Below are positions 8,794 to 17,977 of a DNA stretch of 64,000 bases, piece by piece. The DNA lies in the NCBI GenBank assembly GCA_036796215.1, contig DAIRDJ010000002.1, positions 17,607-81,606 on the forward strand, in the 5' to 3' direction. This DNA comes from SLRI01 sp036796215 (GTDB lineage: Bacteria; Pseudomonadota; Alphaproteobacteria; Geminicoccales; Geminicoccaceae). Below the pieces are notes generated by a model that saw only the letters and a list, made by a program, of their open reading frames with translations, did no database searches and was not told the DNA's origin. The position numbers and the translations under genes were made by a program. The stretch's first letter is position 1, and every line of letters starts with the position of its first letter.

Positions 8794-9858
8794 CTACACC
8801 ATCGGCTGCAGTTCTTCGTTGAACGCCCGGGCCGCCTTTTCCCGTGCGGCGGTGAACACGTCCATGCTCTCGAAGACGTAGTCGAAAAAGCTCTCCTGCG
8901 TCTCGATGTCGACCTCGAAGATCTCGATCGTGTGGAAATCGGCTGCCGGCAGGACGCCGTCCTTGAGCCATTTGTTGACCAGGAGGAGTCGATCGCGCTC
9001 GCCGTGATAGGTGGCGTTGAAGCCGAGCTCCGTCTTCAGGTCCTCCAGTGCCAGAAGGCTGGTCGGCAGGTCGCCGAGCCATTTTTCGTTGATCGGCCTG
9101 ACCACGAAGATGCGCTCGGCATTGGCAAGTTCGCTCAAGATGATCTGTCGGTAGTAGGCGCCGTCGATCGCCGAGCGCATGTCGGCAAATCCGTACTGGT
9201 AGAGCCAGAGTCCATCGCGCACGTAGGTCGCCGTTATGTCCCGGTAGATCGTCCGGCTGCGATAGGTCTTCTTGTCACCCGGCTGCAGCCCCAACAGCTT
9301 GCGCGCGGCAGGATTGAGGTGGACATACTCGATCCCTTGGCGAGGATCGTAGCTGTTGAACAGGATCGCGGTCGGCGACTGGTTGAACACCTCGCAGATC
9401 CTGTCGAACTCGGCGTCTGAAAAGAGCGGCACCAGGGTCCGGGCCGGCAGGATCTCGAAGAGCTGCTTGAGGTAGAACCTGCCACCGCGGCCGTGGGCGA
9501 TATCGACGAACGTACCGAGCAGGTTCTTCAGGCTGTCGATCGCCACTTCGTACGTCGCCGGCCGCAGTCGCTTGTCGTAGCCCAGCAGGATCAGGCGGGC
9601 GAGATCGGCATCGGGCTGATGAAACGGCTGCATCTCCTCGATCTCGCGGGCCAGGATGTCCGAAAGCGGCTCGCCGGCGTGATCGCGTGCCTGGAGGTAG
9701 CGATAGACCCAGTAGATTTGCCCGGAGCTGCAGGACATGAGGCTGGGCGTCACCTGGTGATCCAGTGCTGCCTCGAGGAATCCCGCACCGAAAGCGTTGT
9801 TGCCGGCGAGGCCGCCGAGCGCAAACGCCATGTTCACCGTCTCTCGGGACTTGCTCAT
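8794..9858 (-). CDS. Patatin-like phospholipase family protein
   Basis: This is a likely lipid acyl hydrolase with a Ser/Asp dyad. ATG 9858 has AGGAG just upstream. The N-terminus carries the glycine-rich oxyanion segment GGLAGNNAFG (about residues 15-24). The nucleophile motif is SCSSGQ, a GxSxG variant with Ser at the first Gly position. The second dyad residue is probably the Asp of SAIDGAYY at about residue 240. No signal peptide is seen and it is 354 residues long. The nucleophile-elbow deviation makes activity uncertain. It is the last gene of a leftward cluster with the small protein and the muramidase, about 150 nt downstream of them. Confidence 0.75.
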   Translation of the reverse strand: MSKSRETVNMAFALGGLAGNNAFGAGFLEAALDHQVTPSLMSCSSGQIYWVYRYLQARDHAGEPLSDILAREIEEMQPFHQPDADLARLILLGYDKRLRPATYEVAIDSLKNLLGTFVDIAHGRGGRFYLKQLFEILPARTLVPLFSDAEFDRICEVFNQSPTAILFNSYDPRQGIEYVHLNPAARKLLGLQPGDKKTYRSRTIYRDITATYVRDGLWLYQYGFADMRSAIDGAYYRQIILSELANAERIFVVRPINEKWLGDLPTSLLALEDLKTELGFNATYHGERDRLLLVNKWLKDGVLPAADFHTIEIFEVDIETQESFFDYVFESMDVFTAAREKAARAFNEELQPMV

Positions 9859-10005
9859 GGAGGCTCTCCTGCAGGATTTTCCCTGCACTTTCGCATAGCG
9901 GGGGGGCGGCAGCCATTGGCAAGAACTGCGCAGCGGCAATCGCGCCAGGGTGGCGAGCGTCGGCGATGCCCGCCATTGCTCGAGACCGCCGGCGGTGCTC
10001 GGCGT

Positions 10006-10494
10006 TCAGCGTGCTGCGGCGAGCGCCTCGAGCAGGCTCGGCATGTCGTTCCAGGTGTCGGAACCGGGTGGGGTGTTGACGGTTTCCTCAAGCGCCGCGG
10101 CCTGGACGAAACCGTCGGCGGCGCGCAGGTGGATGGCGGCCTGGCGGAAGGGAACAGCGCCGGTGGGGCCGATGCCGGTCATGGCCTCGACGATGACGAT
10201 GATGTCGTCCAGGCCGTCGCCGTCGATGTCGGCAAGCGCCAAGTCCTCGATGTCGAGATAGGCGTAGGTGCCGGGGAGCGACGGGAAGCGGTGGACCACG
10301 GCACCGGTCGCGTCCTCGAGAGTCATGCGCGCGGTGGGCGGGCTCGCATCCAGGTCGGCGCGGACGACGATCTCGACGGCCCCGAAGCCGGGCAGCTGGA
10401 CGGCCTCGCGCCAGTCGGCGTCACCGCCGCCAGCCAGGGCGGGGGAGGCGAGAAGCAGGTTCGCCGCGATGGCGGCTGCCCGGGGCCGGCGCAT
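10006..10494 (-). CDS. Small secreted protein with FG-GAP/EF-hand-like loop
   Basis: The function is unknown. The 162-residue product starts with a signal peptide (MRRPRAAAIAANLLLASPALAGG, cleavage near ALA-GG; Arg-rich start, hydrophobic run, small residues before the cut). The mature part contains the Asp-rich loop DIEDLALADIDGDGLDDI (about residues 82-100), which resembles an EF-hand or VCBS/FG-GAP calcium-binding loop followed by a hydrophobic strand. The ATG lies only 5 nt past the muramidase stop codon, so the two are probably translated together. A GTG three bases upstream is an alternative start. Confidence 0.7.
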   Translation of the reverse strand: MRRPRAAAIAANLLLASPALAGGGDADWREAVQLPGFGAVEIVVRADLDASPPTARMTLEDATGAVVHRFPSLPGTYAYLDIEDLALADIDGDGLDDIIVIVEAMTGIGPTGAVPFRQAAIHLRAADGFVQAAALEETVNTPPGSDTWNDMPSLLEALAAAR

Positions 10495-10499
10495 CACGC

Positions 10500-11297
10500 T
10501 CAAGCGACGAGCTTGCCCGCCTCGGCCGGGAAGGCCTCGGCGAAGAGCGCTTCTTGCGTCTCCTCGTCGAGCTCGCCGGTCGGCAGCAGCTCGTGCCTGG
10601 TTTGGAATTCGGTCAGGGCACCGCGGGTGAAGCGGCCGCGCAGGCCGTCGATCGGGCCCGGCGTGTAGCCCAGATAGGTCAAGGCCACCTGTGCCGCGCG
10701 AAGGCCGATGTCGGGCAGGGTGCGCTTGTTCTTCTCGAAGGCCGCCGCCAGCCGGTTGTCGTAGTCGTTGCGGCGGAAGTCGGGGCCGTTGTAGCAGGCG
10801 GCAAACGTGCCCCAGTCGCGCCGGCTGATGCCGAGCCGGCATTTCGGGTTGGCCATGATGAACTGGCCGAGGGCCTCGAGCTGGCTGTCCTCGCTCTCGA
10901 CCATGGCCTCGACCATGGCCTTAACCGTGTCGAAGCCGACGACCCGGTGGTTGAAGCCCATCACCTGCGGCAGCCCCCAGGACGCACTCTTCAGGGCCTC
11001 CTCCTCGTCGAGCTTGGCGGCCTTCTTCAGCCGGTCGTACTCGCGGCTCTCGCCCAGATAGCCGCCCGCCTTGCGCGACGCGATGTCGGGGTGCTCGGCG
11101 TCGTGCTTGCGCTCGGTGCGGCGGCTGAAGATGTGCCGCTCGAAGAGGATGCGCGGTCGCCGGTCGAGGAGATAGCCGAAGCCCTTGGTCTCGACGGTGA
11201 GCACCGCCCAGATCTCGGCCTCGCCGACCTCGAGCATCTCGCACACCCGACCGATGCCCTTGGCGGTCATCGGCAATCCCGACTTGGCGTATTTCAT
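10500..11297 (-). CDS. N-acetylmuramidase family protein with C-terminal peptidoglycan-binding domain
   Basis: This is a predicted cell-wall hydrolase of the DUF3380 (N-acetylmuramidase) family. ATG 11297 (MKYAKSGLPMTAKG) follows a GGGAGGACC ribosome site. The muramidase domain spans about residues 10-190; within it are the Glu-containing VGEAEIWAVLTVETKGFGYL, FERHIFSRRT and SASWGLPQVMGFNH, the pattern of endolysin-like muramidases. Residues about 195-260 resemble a PG_binding_1 domain (ALTYLGYTPGPIDGLRGRFT). There is no signal peptide, so export would need another route. It is 265 residues. A small secreted protein is encoded 5 nt downstream. Confidence 0.8.
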   Translation of the reverse strand: MKYAKSGLPMTAKGIGRVCEMLEVGEAEIWAVLTVETKGFGYLLDRRPRILFERHIFSRRTERKHDAEHPDIASRKAGGYLGESREYDRLKKAAKLDEEEALKSASWGLPQVMGFNHRVVGFDTVKAMVEAMVESEDSQLEALGQFIMANPKCRLGISRRDWGTFAACYNGPDFRRNDYDNRLAAAFEKNKRTLPDIGLRAAQVALTYLGYTPGPIDGLRGRFTRGALTEFQTRHELLPTGELDEETQEALFAEAFPAEAGKLVA

Positions 11298-11502
11298 GCC
11301 CGGTCCTCCCTTCCCGATCCCCTCGCGAACCCGGTTATAGAGGAGAAGAGGTGCGGTGTCCCGCGGCACCTCTCCGGTCCCGCGCTTGCCGGCGCTCGGC
11401 GGCGAGCGGTATCATCAAACGATAACATGCCGGGGCTAGTTGGAAGGCTCGGTGCTGGGGGGCGGGGTTGCCACCGGCGTGGCGAACCCTGGATGGACGA
11501 GG

Positions 11503-12666
11503 ATGGCGAGCGCGGGCTTCTTGCAGGTCGAGCGCCTCTCGGTGCGCTACGGAGCGACGCCGGTGCTGCACGAGCTCTCGCTCGACGTGGCCGAGGGCTC
11601 GTTCGTGGCCCTCCTGGGTGCCTCGGGTTGCGGCAAGACCACGCTGCTCCGGACGATCGCGGGCTTCATGCAGCCGAGTGCCGGGACCGTGCGCGTCGCC
11701 GGACGCGACATCACCGGGCTGCCGCCGGACCGGCGCGGCATGGCCATGGTTTTTCAGTCCTATGCGCTCTGGCCGCACATGAGCGTGGCGCAGAATATCG
11801 GCTACGGGCTCAAGCTCCGGGGCGTCGATCGGGCCTCGACCGCGCGCAAGGTGGGCGAGATCCTGGCGATGCTCGGGCTCGACGGGCTGGCCATGCGCAA
11901 TGTGACAGCACTCTCTGGCGGCCAGCGGCAGCGGGTGGCCCTGGGCCGGGCACTGGCCATCGATCCCGCCATTCTGCTGCTCGACGAGCCGCTCTCCAAT
12001 CTCGATGCGAAGATCCGCCAGAGCGTGCGGCACGAGATCCGCGCGCTGCAGCGCCGGCTCGGCATCACCGCCATCCATGTCACCCACGACCGCGAGGAGG
12101 CGATGGTGATGGCGGATGAGATCGTCATCCTGGAGGGCGGTCGGATCGCCCAGGCGGGCTCGCCCGAGGCGATCTACAATTGCCCGGAAAGCCCGTTCGT
12201 CGCGGATTTCATGGGGGCGGACAACGCCATTTCGCTCGAGGCCGAGGTCGACGCCGTGGCGCTGAGCCTGGCGGCTGGCGCCGATCACTTGCCCGCCCGC
12301 CTCGCCCTCGACCGGCTGCCGACCCGTCGCGCCATCGCCGGTCATGGGGCCAAGCGCCTGCGCGCCTGCTTTCGCGGCGAGGCTGCGATGCTGCTCGAGG
12401 CCACGGGCAGCGAGGCGGATGCCGAGCCCAGCCGCGATGCCGTGCTGCTGCGCGGGCGGGTCGAGGAGGTGAGCTATCCGGGTGGCGTCTGGCGGCATGT
12501 GGTGCAGGTGGGCACGCGGCAGTTCCTGGTCGACGACGCCGAGCGCTACGCCCCGGGCTCGCCCGTCCGGGTGCGCCTGCCGGTCGAGACACTCTTTTTG
12601 TTTCCGGACGAGGCCGGTGATCCGTCAGCCGCGAGGTTGGCCCCGGCGCTTCCGGTTGGCCGCTGA
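11503..12666 (+). CDS. ABC transporter ATP-binding protein (PotA/FbpC-like, TOBE domain)
   Basis: This is the ATPase of an ABC importer at the cytoplasmic membrane. It shows Walker A GASGCGKTT (about residues 41-49), the Q-loop in FQSYALWPHM, signature LSGGQRQRVALGRAL, Walker B ILLLDEPLSNLD and the switch His in THDREEAM. Residues about 240-387 form a TOBE-type regulatory extension. I chose ATG 11503 because the homologous domain starts right after it (FLQVERLSVRYG). The gene leads an operon with a binding protein and two permeases (11503-15558). It resembles polyamine, iron or phosphonate-type importers. The substrate is unknown; the downstream aldo/keto reductases suggest a small carbonyl or sugar compound. 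Confidence 0.9.
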   Translation: MASAGFLQVERLSVRYGATPVLHELSLDVAEGSFVALLGASGCGKTTLLRTIAGFMQPSAGTVRVAGRDITGLPPDRRGMAMVFQSYALWPHMSVAQNIGYGLKLRGVDRASTARKVGEILAMLGLDGLAMRNVTALSGGQRQRVALGRALAIDPAILLLDEPLSNLDAKIRQSVRHEIRALQRRLGITAIHVTHDREEAMVMADEIVILEGGRIAQAGSPEAIYNCPESPFVADFMGADNAISLEAEVDAVALSLAAGADHLPARLALDRLPTRRAIAGHGAKRLRACFRGEAAMLLEATGSEADAEPSRDAVLLRGRVEEVSYPGGVWRHVVQVGTRQFLVDDAERYAPGSPVRVRLPVETLFLFPDEAGDPSAARLAPALPVGR

Positions 12667-12688
12667 CGACAACCAGGAGGACAACGAC

Positions 12689-13834
12689 ATGCGACGACAC
12701 CTGACGACCACGGCTCTCGCCCTGGGCACGTTCCTGGCGACGGCATCCTTCGCTTCCGCCCAGACGCTCACCGTGCTCACGGCGGGCGACCAGAACATGG
12801 TGGACTATGTCAACGAGTACCTGGCGCCGATGTTCGAGGCCGACCATCCCGGCGTCACCGTCCGGGCGCTGGGCACCGGGCCTGGCGATGCGGGCTCGCA
12901 GATGATCTACGAGCGGCTGGCGGCCCAGGCGGCGGCGGGCTCGGCCGTGGTCGATGTCGATGTCGCCGTGGTGCATCAGAAGATGGCGGGGCAGCTGGTC
13001 GCCGAGGAGTTGCTCGAGGCCTATCGCGGCAAGATCGCCACGGGCGAGCTCGTCACCCGCGATACGGCCAGGATGGCGCTCGGCACCGAGGTCGACGGCT
13101 ATGTCATGCCGATGTTCCACAGCCAGACGGCCCTGGCCTACAACCCGGCATTGGTCGAGACACCGCCGCAGACCTTCGCCGAGCTCGTCGATTGGGTCGA
13201 AGCGCAACCCGGGCAGTTCGGCTATAACGGCATCAAGGGCGGGATGTCCGGGGTCGCCTTCGTCATGGGCTGGATGTACGCGTTCACCGATCAGGGCGAG
13301 CAGCTGATGAACGGCCCGTTCGACGATGCCCTGGCGGCCGAGTGGGACACCGCCTTGGCGTCCTTGAAGGACTTCAACCAGCATGTCGTCTTCACCCCCG
13401 GCAATGCCGGCACGCTCGATGCCTTGAACCGGGGCGAGATCGCCATGGGGCCGGTCTGGGTCGACATGTTCTACACCTGGCAGGCCGACGGGCGGCTCAA
13501 TCCGGACCTCAAGCTCTCGCTGATCGGCCCCGGCATGCCCGGCCAGCCGATGTACTACGTGCTGCCCCGGGGCGCCGAGCACGAGGAGCTCGCGGCGTCC
13601 TTCATCGAACTCGCCACCTCGGCGAAGGTCCAGGCCGAGGGCATTGTCGAGCGGTTCAACTGGTATCCGGGCATCGACGCCCAGCACGTCCAGGCCGAGC
13701 TCGACGACGCGACCTGGCAGCGGCTGTTTGCCGACGTGGGACCTGAGGATCTGGCGAGCAAGGGCAAGCCCTTCCCGATCGGCCCCTATTTCGACGCGAT
13801 CCTCGAGGCCTACGAGCGTCAGGTGACGAACTGA
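12689..13834 (+). CDS. ABC transporter extracellular solute-binding protein
   Basis: This periplasmic receptor for the importer starts at ATG 12689 behind a good CAGGAGG site. The signal peptide is about residues 1-24 (TTTALALGTFLATASFASA, cleavage before QTLTVLTAG). The mature protein is a family 1-type solute-binding fold with VHQKMAGQLV, MFHSQTALAYNPALV and MGPVWVDMFYTW segments typical of polyamine/iron/sugar binders. It is 381 residues. It lies 22 nt after the ATPase gene and about 95 nt before the first permease gene. Confidence 0.88.
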   Translation: MRRHLTTTALALGTFLATASFASAQTLTVLTAGDQNMVDYVNEYLAPMFEADHPGVTVRALGTGPGDAGSQMIYERLAAQAAAGSAVVDVDVAVVHQKMAGQLVAEELLEAYRGKIATGELVTRDTARMALGTEVDGYVMPMFHSQTALAYNPALVETPPQTFAELVDWVEAQPGQFGYNGIKGGMSGVAFVMGWMYAFTDQGEQLMNGPFDDALAAEWDTALASLKDFNQHVVFTPGNAGTLDALNRGEIAMGPVWVDMFYTWQADGRLNPDLKLSLIGPGMPGQPMYYVLPRGAEHEELAASFIELATSAKVQAEGIVERFNWYPGIDAQHVQAELDDATWQRLFADVGPEDLASKGKPFPIGPYFDAILEAYERQVTN

Positions 13835-13927
13835 ACCGTGACGAGCTGAACGGCGACAAACGGGCTTGCCGCAGCGGGGCCGCCGCTCTATCCGGCGGTG
13901 GTCCCGAACGGTGGGTCCGAGCGTCTC

Positions 13928-14758
13928 ATGTCGAACCGTCTCCTGGGGCCGCTCCTGGTCCTGCCGGCGCTCTTCGTTCTCCTGCTGCTGTTCGCCTATC
14001 CGCTGGCCTATTCGGTGGTGGGGGCGTTCACCAGTGGCGACGGGCTGGGCTTTGCCAATTTCACGAAGTCCTTCGAGCTCTACCGCCGCGACATCCTTTT
14101 CACTTTTTTGATCGTCGGCCTCTCGACCGCATTGATCGCCGTCTTTGCCGTCGCGATCGGTGGCTATCTGGTGCTCGGCAACAATCCGACGGCGGTTGCC
14201 GTTCTGCGCTGGCTCTATCGCTGGCCGCTCTTCATCCCGTTCATCGTGGCGGGCCAGCTGATGCGGACGTTCCTCGCCAAGAACGGCCTCATGAACGGCA
14301 TGCTGGTCGAGGCGGGGCTGCTGACGCCCATGCAGACCATCAGCCTGCTCGACTGGCGCGGCATCGTCATCGCCTTCGTCTGGAAGCAGACGCCGTTCGT
14401 GGCACTCCTCGTCGCCGGGGCGATGGCCGGCCTCGATCGGTCGATGTTCGAGGCGGCGCGGAACCTCGGCGCGTCGCGGCTGCGCATTCTGGTCGAGATC
14501 ATCGTGCCGCAGGTGGCGCGCACCCTGCTCGTCGGCCTGATCCTCAGCTTCGTGATCATGCTCTCGGTGCTCTCGGTGCCGCTGATGATCAATGCGCAGA
14601 CCCCGACGATGATCACCGCCAACATGGCGTTTCGGATCAACGCCTATGGTGACTACGGGGTCGCCAATGCGTTGGGCGTGATCTCCTACCTGATGGCCGG
14701 GGCCGTCGCCTGGATCTATCTGCGGCATGCGGTGCATGAGCGGATGGACGAGCGATGA
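13928..14758 (+). CDS. ABC transporter permease (first)
   Basis: This inner-membrane channel subunit has about six hydrophobic segments, from LLGPLLVLPALFVLLLLFAY onward. The cytoplasmic EAA loop is FEAARNLGASRLRILVEIIVP (about residues 177-197), which docks on the ATPase. ATG 13928 (MSNRLLGPLL) is chosen over the upstream GTG 13898 because membrane insertion starts there. At 276 residues it is typical for COG1176-type permeases. Its stop codon overlaps the next permease start (ATGA), so the two are translationally coupled. Confidence 0.88.
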   Translation: MSNRLLGPLLVLPALFVLLLLFAYPLAYSVVGAFTSGDGLGFANFTKSFELYRRDILFTFLIVGLSTALIAVFAVAIGGYLVLGNNPTAVAVLRWLYRWPLFIPFIVAGQLMRTFLAKNGLMNGMLVEAGLLTPMQTISLLDWRGIVIAFVWKQTPFVALLVAGAMAGLDRSMFEAARNLGASRLRILVEIIVPQVARTLLVGLILSFVIMLSVLSVPLMINAQTPTMITANMAFRINAYGDYGVANALGVISYLMAGAVAWIYLRHAVHERMDER

Positions 14759-15558
14759 GCGGCTGGCGCTGGCTGCCGCGCGGGATCGTGCTCGGGATCG
14801 TGGCCTTCGTCGTCTTCGGGCCGTTGGTCAACATGCTGCTCTGGGCCTTCACCGAGCGCTGGTATTTCCCGCACACCCTGCCTCTGGAGTACGGCTTCAG
14901 CTTCTGGGAGCGGGTGTTCGCGCCGCGGGGTGGGGCGATCGAGTCGCTCACCAACAGTGTCCTGATCGCGACCGGCACCGTCGTCTTGGCCCTCGCGCTG
15001 GCGGTGCCCGCGGGCTATGCGCTCGCCCGCCTCAACCTGCCGCTGCGGGGGTTGATTCTCCTGGCCTTTCTCCTGCCCCAGGCCTTCCCGAATCTGCCCG
15101 TCTACATCAACATCGCGCGCATCTTCTATTCGTTCGGGCTCAATGGCACCTATTTGGGTGTCATTCTCGTGCACACGACGCACGGGCTCGTCTATGCCGT
15201 CTGGATCGCCACGGCCGCGTTTGCGGCGGTGGATCGCGAGCTCGAGGAGGCGGCACGCAACATTGGGGCGGGGGCGCTCCGGACGTTCTGGACGATCACG
15301 CTCCCCCTGGCGGCACCAGGGCTGATGGCCTCGGCGATCTTCGTCTTTCTCGAGTCTCTCGACGAGTTCACCGGCACTTATTTCGTCGGTGCGCCGGATG
15401 TGCAGACCCTGCCGCTCCTGCTCTACAGTGCGAGTGCCGGGGGCAACTACCAGATCGCCTCGATCACCGCCCTGATCTTGCTGGTGCCGTCGATCGCGTT
15501 CATGTTCGTGGTCGAGCGGTTCTTCAAGGCGGACGTGCTGGCGCGGGTCGGGCGATAG
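14755..15558 (+). CDS. ABC transporter permease (second)
   Basis: This is the partner channel subunit, 267 residues, with six predicted membrane helices beginning GIVLGIVAFVVFGPLVNMLLW. The EAA loop is LEEAARNIGAGALRTFWTITLP. It overlaps the first permease by 4 nt. The set ATPase, binding protein, permease, permease is complete. Aldo/keto reductase genes follow 113 nt downstream on the same strand. Confidence 0.88.
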   Translation: MSGWRWLPRGIVLGIVAFVVFGPLVNMLLWAFTERWYFPHTLPLEYGFSFWERVFAPRGGAIESLTNSVLIATGTVVLALALAVPAGYALARLNLPLRGLILLAFLLPQAFPNLPVYINIARIFYSFGLNGTYLGVILVHTTHGLVYAVWIATAAFAAVDRELEEAARNIGAGALRTFWTITLPLAAPGLMASAIFVFLESLDEFTGTYFVGAPDVQTLPLLLYSASAGGNYQIASITALILLVPSIAFMFVVERFFKADVLARVGR

Positions 15559-15671
15559 CGGGCGGTCGGTCGGCCAGGGTCCGCGCGGGCGCGCGGTGCT
15601 TGTTTCGTGGCGCCGGGGCGGCTTTGTTGGCCGGCATCGGGGCAGGCAACACCAACGGGGGAGCGGGGATC

Positions 15672-16640
15672 ATGGAGCGGCGGCGGTTCGGCCGGACGGG
15701 GCGCGCGATCTCGAGCTTCACGCTCGGTGGCGGCGTTGTCGGCGGCATTCTCGTGCATCCGCCGGACGAGGTCCGGCTCGAGGCACTCAGGCGGGTGGTC
15801 GCCACCGGTGGCAACTGGATCGACACGGCGGGCGACTATGGTGGCGGGGAGAGCGAGAAAGCGCTTGGCCGGCTGCTGCCGGAGGTCAGCCCGCGGCCAG
15901 AGCTCTCGACCAAGGTACGGCTCGATACGGCCAGGCTCGGCGATCTCGAGGCCGAGATCCGCCGCTCGCTCGAGACCAGTTTCCGCAGGCTCGGGGTCGA
16001 CCGGGTGGCGCATTTCCAGCTGCACAATCCCTTGGGCGCCACCACGGTGGGGGGCACGCTCGGCACGGATGTGGTGCTGCGCGCGGGCGGGGTCGCGGAT
16101 GTCTTCGACAAGCTGCGGGCGGAGGGGCTGATCGCCTGGCACGGCATTACCGGGCTCGGCGAGGCGCCGGCCATTCTCGAGGTCGTCGAGAGCGGGCGGT
16201 TCGATACGGCCCAGGTCTACTACAACATGCTCAACCCGAGTGCCGGCCGAACGATGCCCGCGGGCTGGGCTGGGCAGCGCTTTTCGGGCCTGCTCGATGC
16301 CTGCCGGCGGCACGACATGGGGGTGATGACCATCCGGGTGCTGGCCGCGGGCGTGCTCGCCACCGACCGGCGGCACGGCCGCGAGGTGGTGGTGACGCGC
16401 GATACGGATCTCGAGCGCGAGGCGCTGCGGGCGCAGCAACTCTTCGCCCGCATTGGCGACCGCTACGGGGCGCGGGCGCAGACGGCCATTCGCTACGCGC
16501 TCGCCAATGCCGATCTCTCGACCATCGTCGTCGGGGTCGAGACCCTGGAACAGCTCGACGAGGCGCTGGCCGGGATCGCGGCAGGGCCGCTGCCCGAAGC
16601 GGCACTCGCCGCCATCGCCGAGGCCCAGGCACATCTCTGA
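15672..16640 (+). CDS. Aldo/keto reductase (first of three)
   Basis: This is an NADPH-type oxidoreductase with a TIM barrel. It starts MERRRFGRTGRAISSFTLGGGVVGG. The catalytic tetrad region is visible as Asp and Tyr in WIDTAGDYGGGESEKALG, Lys in ELSTKVRL and His in HFQLHNPLG. The cofactor end shows IRYALANADLSTIVVGV. It is 322 residues. A GAGCGGGG site precedes ATG 15672. It lies directly after the importer and 14 nt before a second aldo/keto reductase, which suggests that the imported compound or its product is a carbonyl or sugar. Confidence 0.85.
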   Translation: MERRRFGRTGRAISSFTLGGGVVGGILVHPPDEVRLEALRRVVATGGNWIDTAGDYGGGESEKALGRLLPEVSPRPELSTKVRLDTARLGDLEAEIRRSLETSFRRLGVDRVAHFQLHNPLGATTVGGTLGTDVVLRAGGVADVFDKLRAEGLIAWHGITGLGEAPAILEVVESGRFDTAQVYYNMLNPSAGRTMPAGWAGQRFSGLLDACRRHDMGVMTIRVLAAGVLATDRRHGREVVVTRDTDLEREALRAQQLFARIGDRYGARAQTAIRYALANADLSTIVVGVETLEQLDEALAGIAAGPLPEAALAAIAEAQAHL

Positions 16641-16654
16641 GGGAGGAAACAGTC

Positions 16655-17521
16655 GTGAGCATCGAGAAGCGCCCGTTCGGCCGGACCGGCCATCTGAGCT
16701 CGGCCGTCATCTTCGGGGCGGCGGCGCTCAAGGCGGTCGATCAGGGGGTGGCCGATGCCGTGCTCGACCTCCTCTTGGAGCATGGCGTCAACCACATCGA
16801 CGTGGCGGCGAGCTATGGCGATGCCGAGCTCCGGATCGGCCCTTGGATGGACCGGCACCGGGACGACTTCTGCCTCGCGACCAAGACCGGCGAGCGGGGC
16901 TATGCCGAGGCCCGGGACGAGATCCGGCGCTCGCTCGACCGGCTGCGCACCGACCGGCTCGACCTGATCCAGCTGCACTCGCTGACCCATCCCGACGAGT
17001 GGGACCGGGCGCTCTCGCCGGGTGGGGCGCTCGATGCGGCGATCGAGGCGAGGGAGGCGGGGCTCGCCCGGTTCATCGGGGTCACCGGCCATGGCTGGAC
17101 GGTCGCCGCCATGCACCGGCGCAGCCTCGAGCGCTTCCCGTTCGACTCGATCCTTTTGCCCTGGAACTGGCATTTCGCCCACGAGCCCGCCTATGCCGCC
17201 GCGTTCGAGACGACGCTCGCCCTCGCCGAGGCGCGCGGGGTGGCGGTGCAGACGATCAAGGCGATTGCCCGGGGGCCCTGGGCCGCCGCTGCCGAACGAA
17301 CACACAGCACCTGGTACCAGCCGCTCGAGGACGAGGATGCGATCCGGACCGCCGTGCACTGGGTGCTGGCGAGGCCCGGGATCTTCCTCAACTCGGTGGG
17401 GGACGTGACCCTGTTGCCCAAGGTGCTGAAGGCCGCTTCAGCGCTGGCCGAGCCCGTCCCGGATGCGGCGATGGCGGCAGTGGCCGAGCGGTCCGGGATG
17501 ACCTCGATCTTCGGGATCTGA
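16655..17521 (+). CDS. Aldo/keto reductase-like protein (second of three)
   Basis: GTG 16655 follows GGGAGGAAAC. The AKR fold is recognised from FGRTGHLSSAVIFGAAAL, HIDVAASYGDAELRIG (Asp and Tyr of the tetrad), FCLATKTGERGY (Lys), DLIQLHSLT (His) and the barrel end GIFLNSVGDVTLLPKVL. It is 288 residues. It differs from its upstream neighbour throughout, so this is not a recent duplication. The four tetrad positions look intact. The substrate is unknown. Confidence 0.82.
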   Translation: MSIEKRPFGRTGHLSSAVIFGAAALKAVDQGVADAVLDLLLEHGVNHIDVAASYGDAELRIGPWMDRHRDDFCLATKTGERGYAEARDEIRRSLDRLRTDRLDLIQLHSLTHPDEWDRALSPGGALDAAIEAREAGLARFIGVTGHGWTVAAMHRRSLERFPFDSILLPWNWHFAHEPAYAAAFETTLALAEARGVAVQTIKAIARGPWAAAAERTHSTWYQPLEDEDAIRTAVHWVLARPGIFLNSVGDVTLLPKVLKAASALAEPVPDAAMAAVAERSGMTSIFGI

Positions 17522-17530
17522 AATAGGCTC

Positions 17531-17875
17531 CTAGTGGTCGGAGTGGTGGAGGATCTGCTCGGCGATGCCGGTCTCATAGGCGACGGCTTCGGCGGTCAGC
17601 GCCGGCCTGCCGTCCGGAGCACGGGTCAAGAGGCCCTTGCGGTGCAGCGCGTTGAAGACGGCGGGGTTGCCGAGGCCGGTCGCGTCCCTCGCCATGACGA
17701 GGGCGGCACCGACGTGGAAATGATCGCCGTGCGGGCGGGGCAGGCGGTTCAAGGCGATGCTGCCGTCGTCGAGGGCTTCGGCGGCATTACCCTCGCTCCG
17801 GGCGAGCTCCTGCAGGATGGCGAGGGTCTTGAGCTGCAGGGCATTGAGCTTCGCGGGATTGGGACGGTTGGGCAA
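17531..17875 (-). CDS. Conserved hypothetical protein (114 aa)
   Basis: This is a small soluble protein on the opposite strand to the aldo/keto reductases. I recognise a conserved pattern seen in alphaproteobacterial hypotheticals: LNALQLKTLAILQELAR at the N-terminus, RLPRPHGDHFHVGAALVMARDATGL in the middle and NPAVFNALHRKGLL at the end. The HGDHFHVG stretch could bind a metal. The C-terminal half looks like a short helix-turn-helix-like fold. No function can be assigned. It is convergent with the second reductase and divergent from the third. Confidence 0.65.
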   Translation of the reverse strand: MPNRPNPAKLNALQLKTLAILQELARSEGNAAEALDDGSIALNRLPRPHGDHFHVGAALVMARDATGLGNPAVFNALHRKGLLTRAPDGRPALTAEAVAYETGIAEQILHHSDH

Positions 17876-17977
17876 GGGAGTTGCTCCGGCAAGCGGTGAG
17901 GGTCAAGGGTCGGGTCGTTGCGGGTCGCACCTTCTGGAGCAGAAGTGGGGCCGCCTGACAATGCCCGTGGGGGTGGC

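Noticed and set aside
12209..14737. 842-codon minus-strand open frame opposite the ABC importer genes
   Set aside because: The plus strand holds three clear transporter genes with proper motifs and ribosome sites; the minus translation is His/Gln/Arg-rich shadow sequence.
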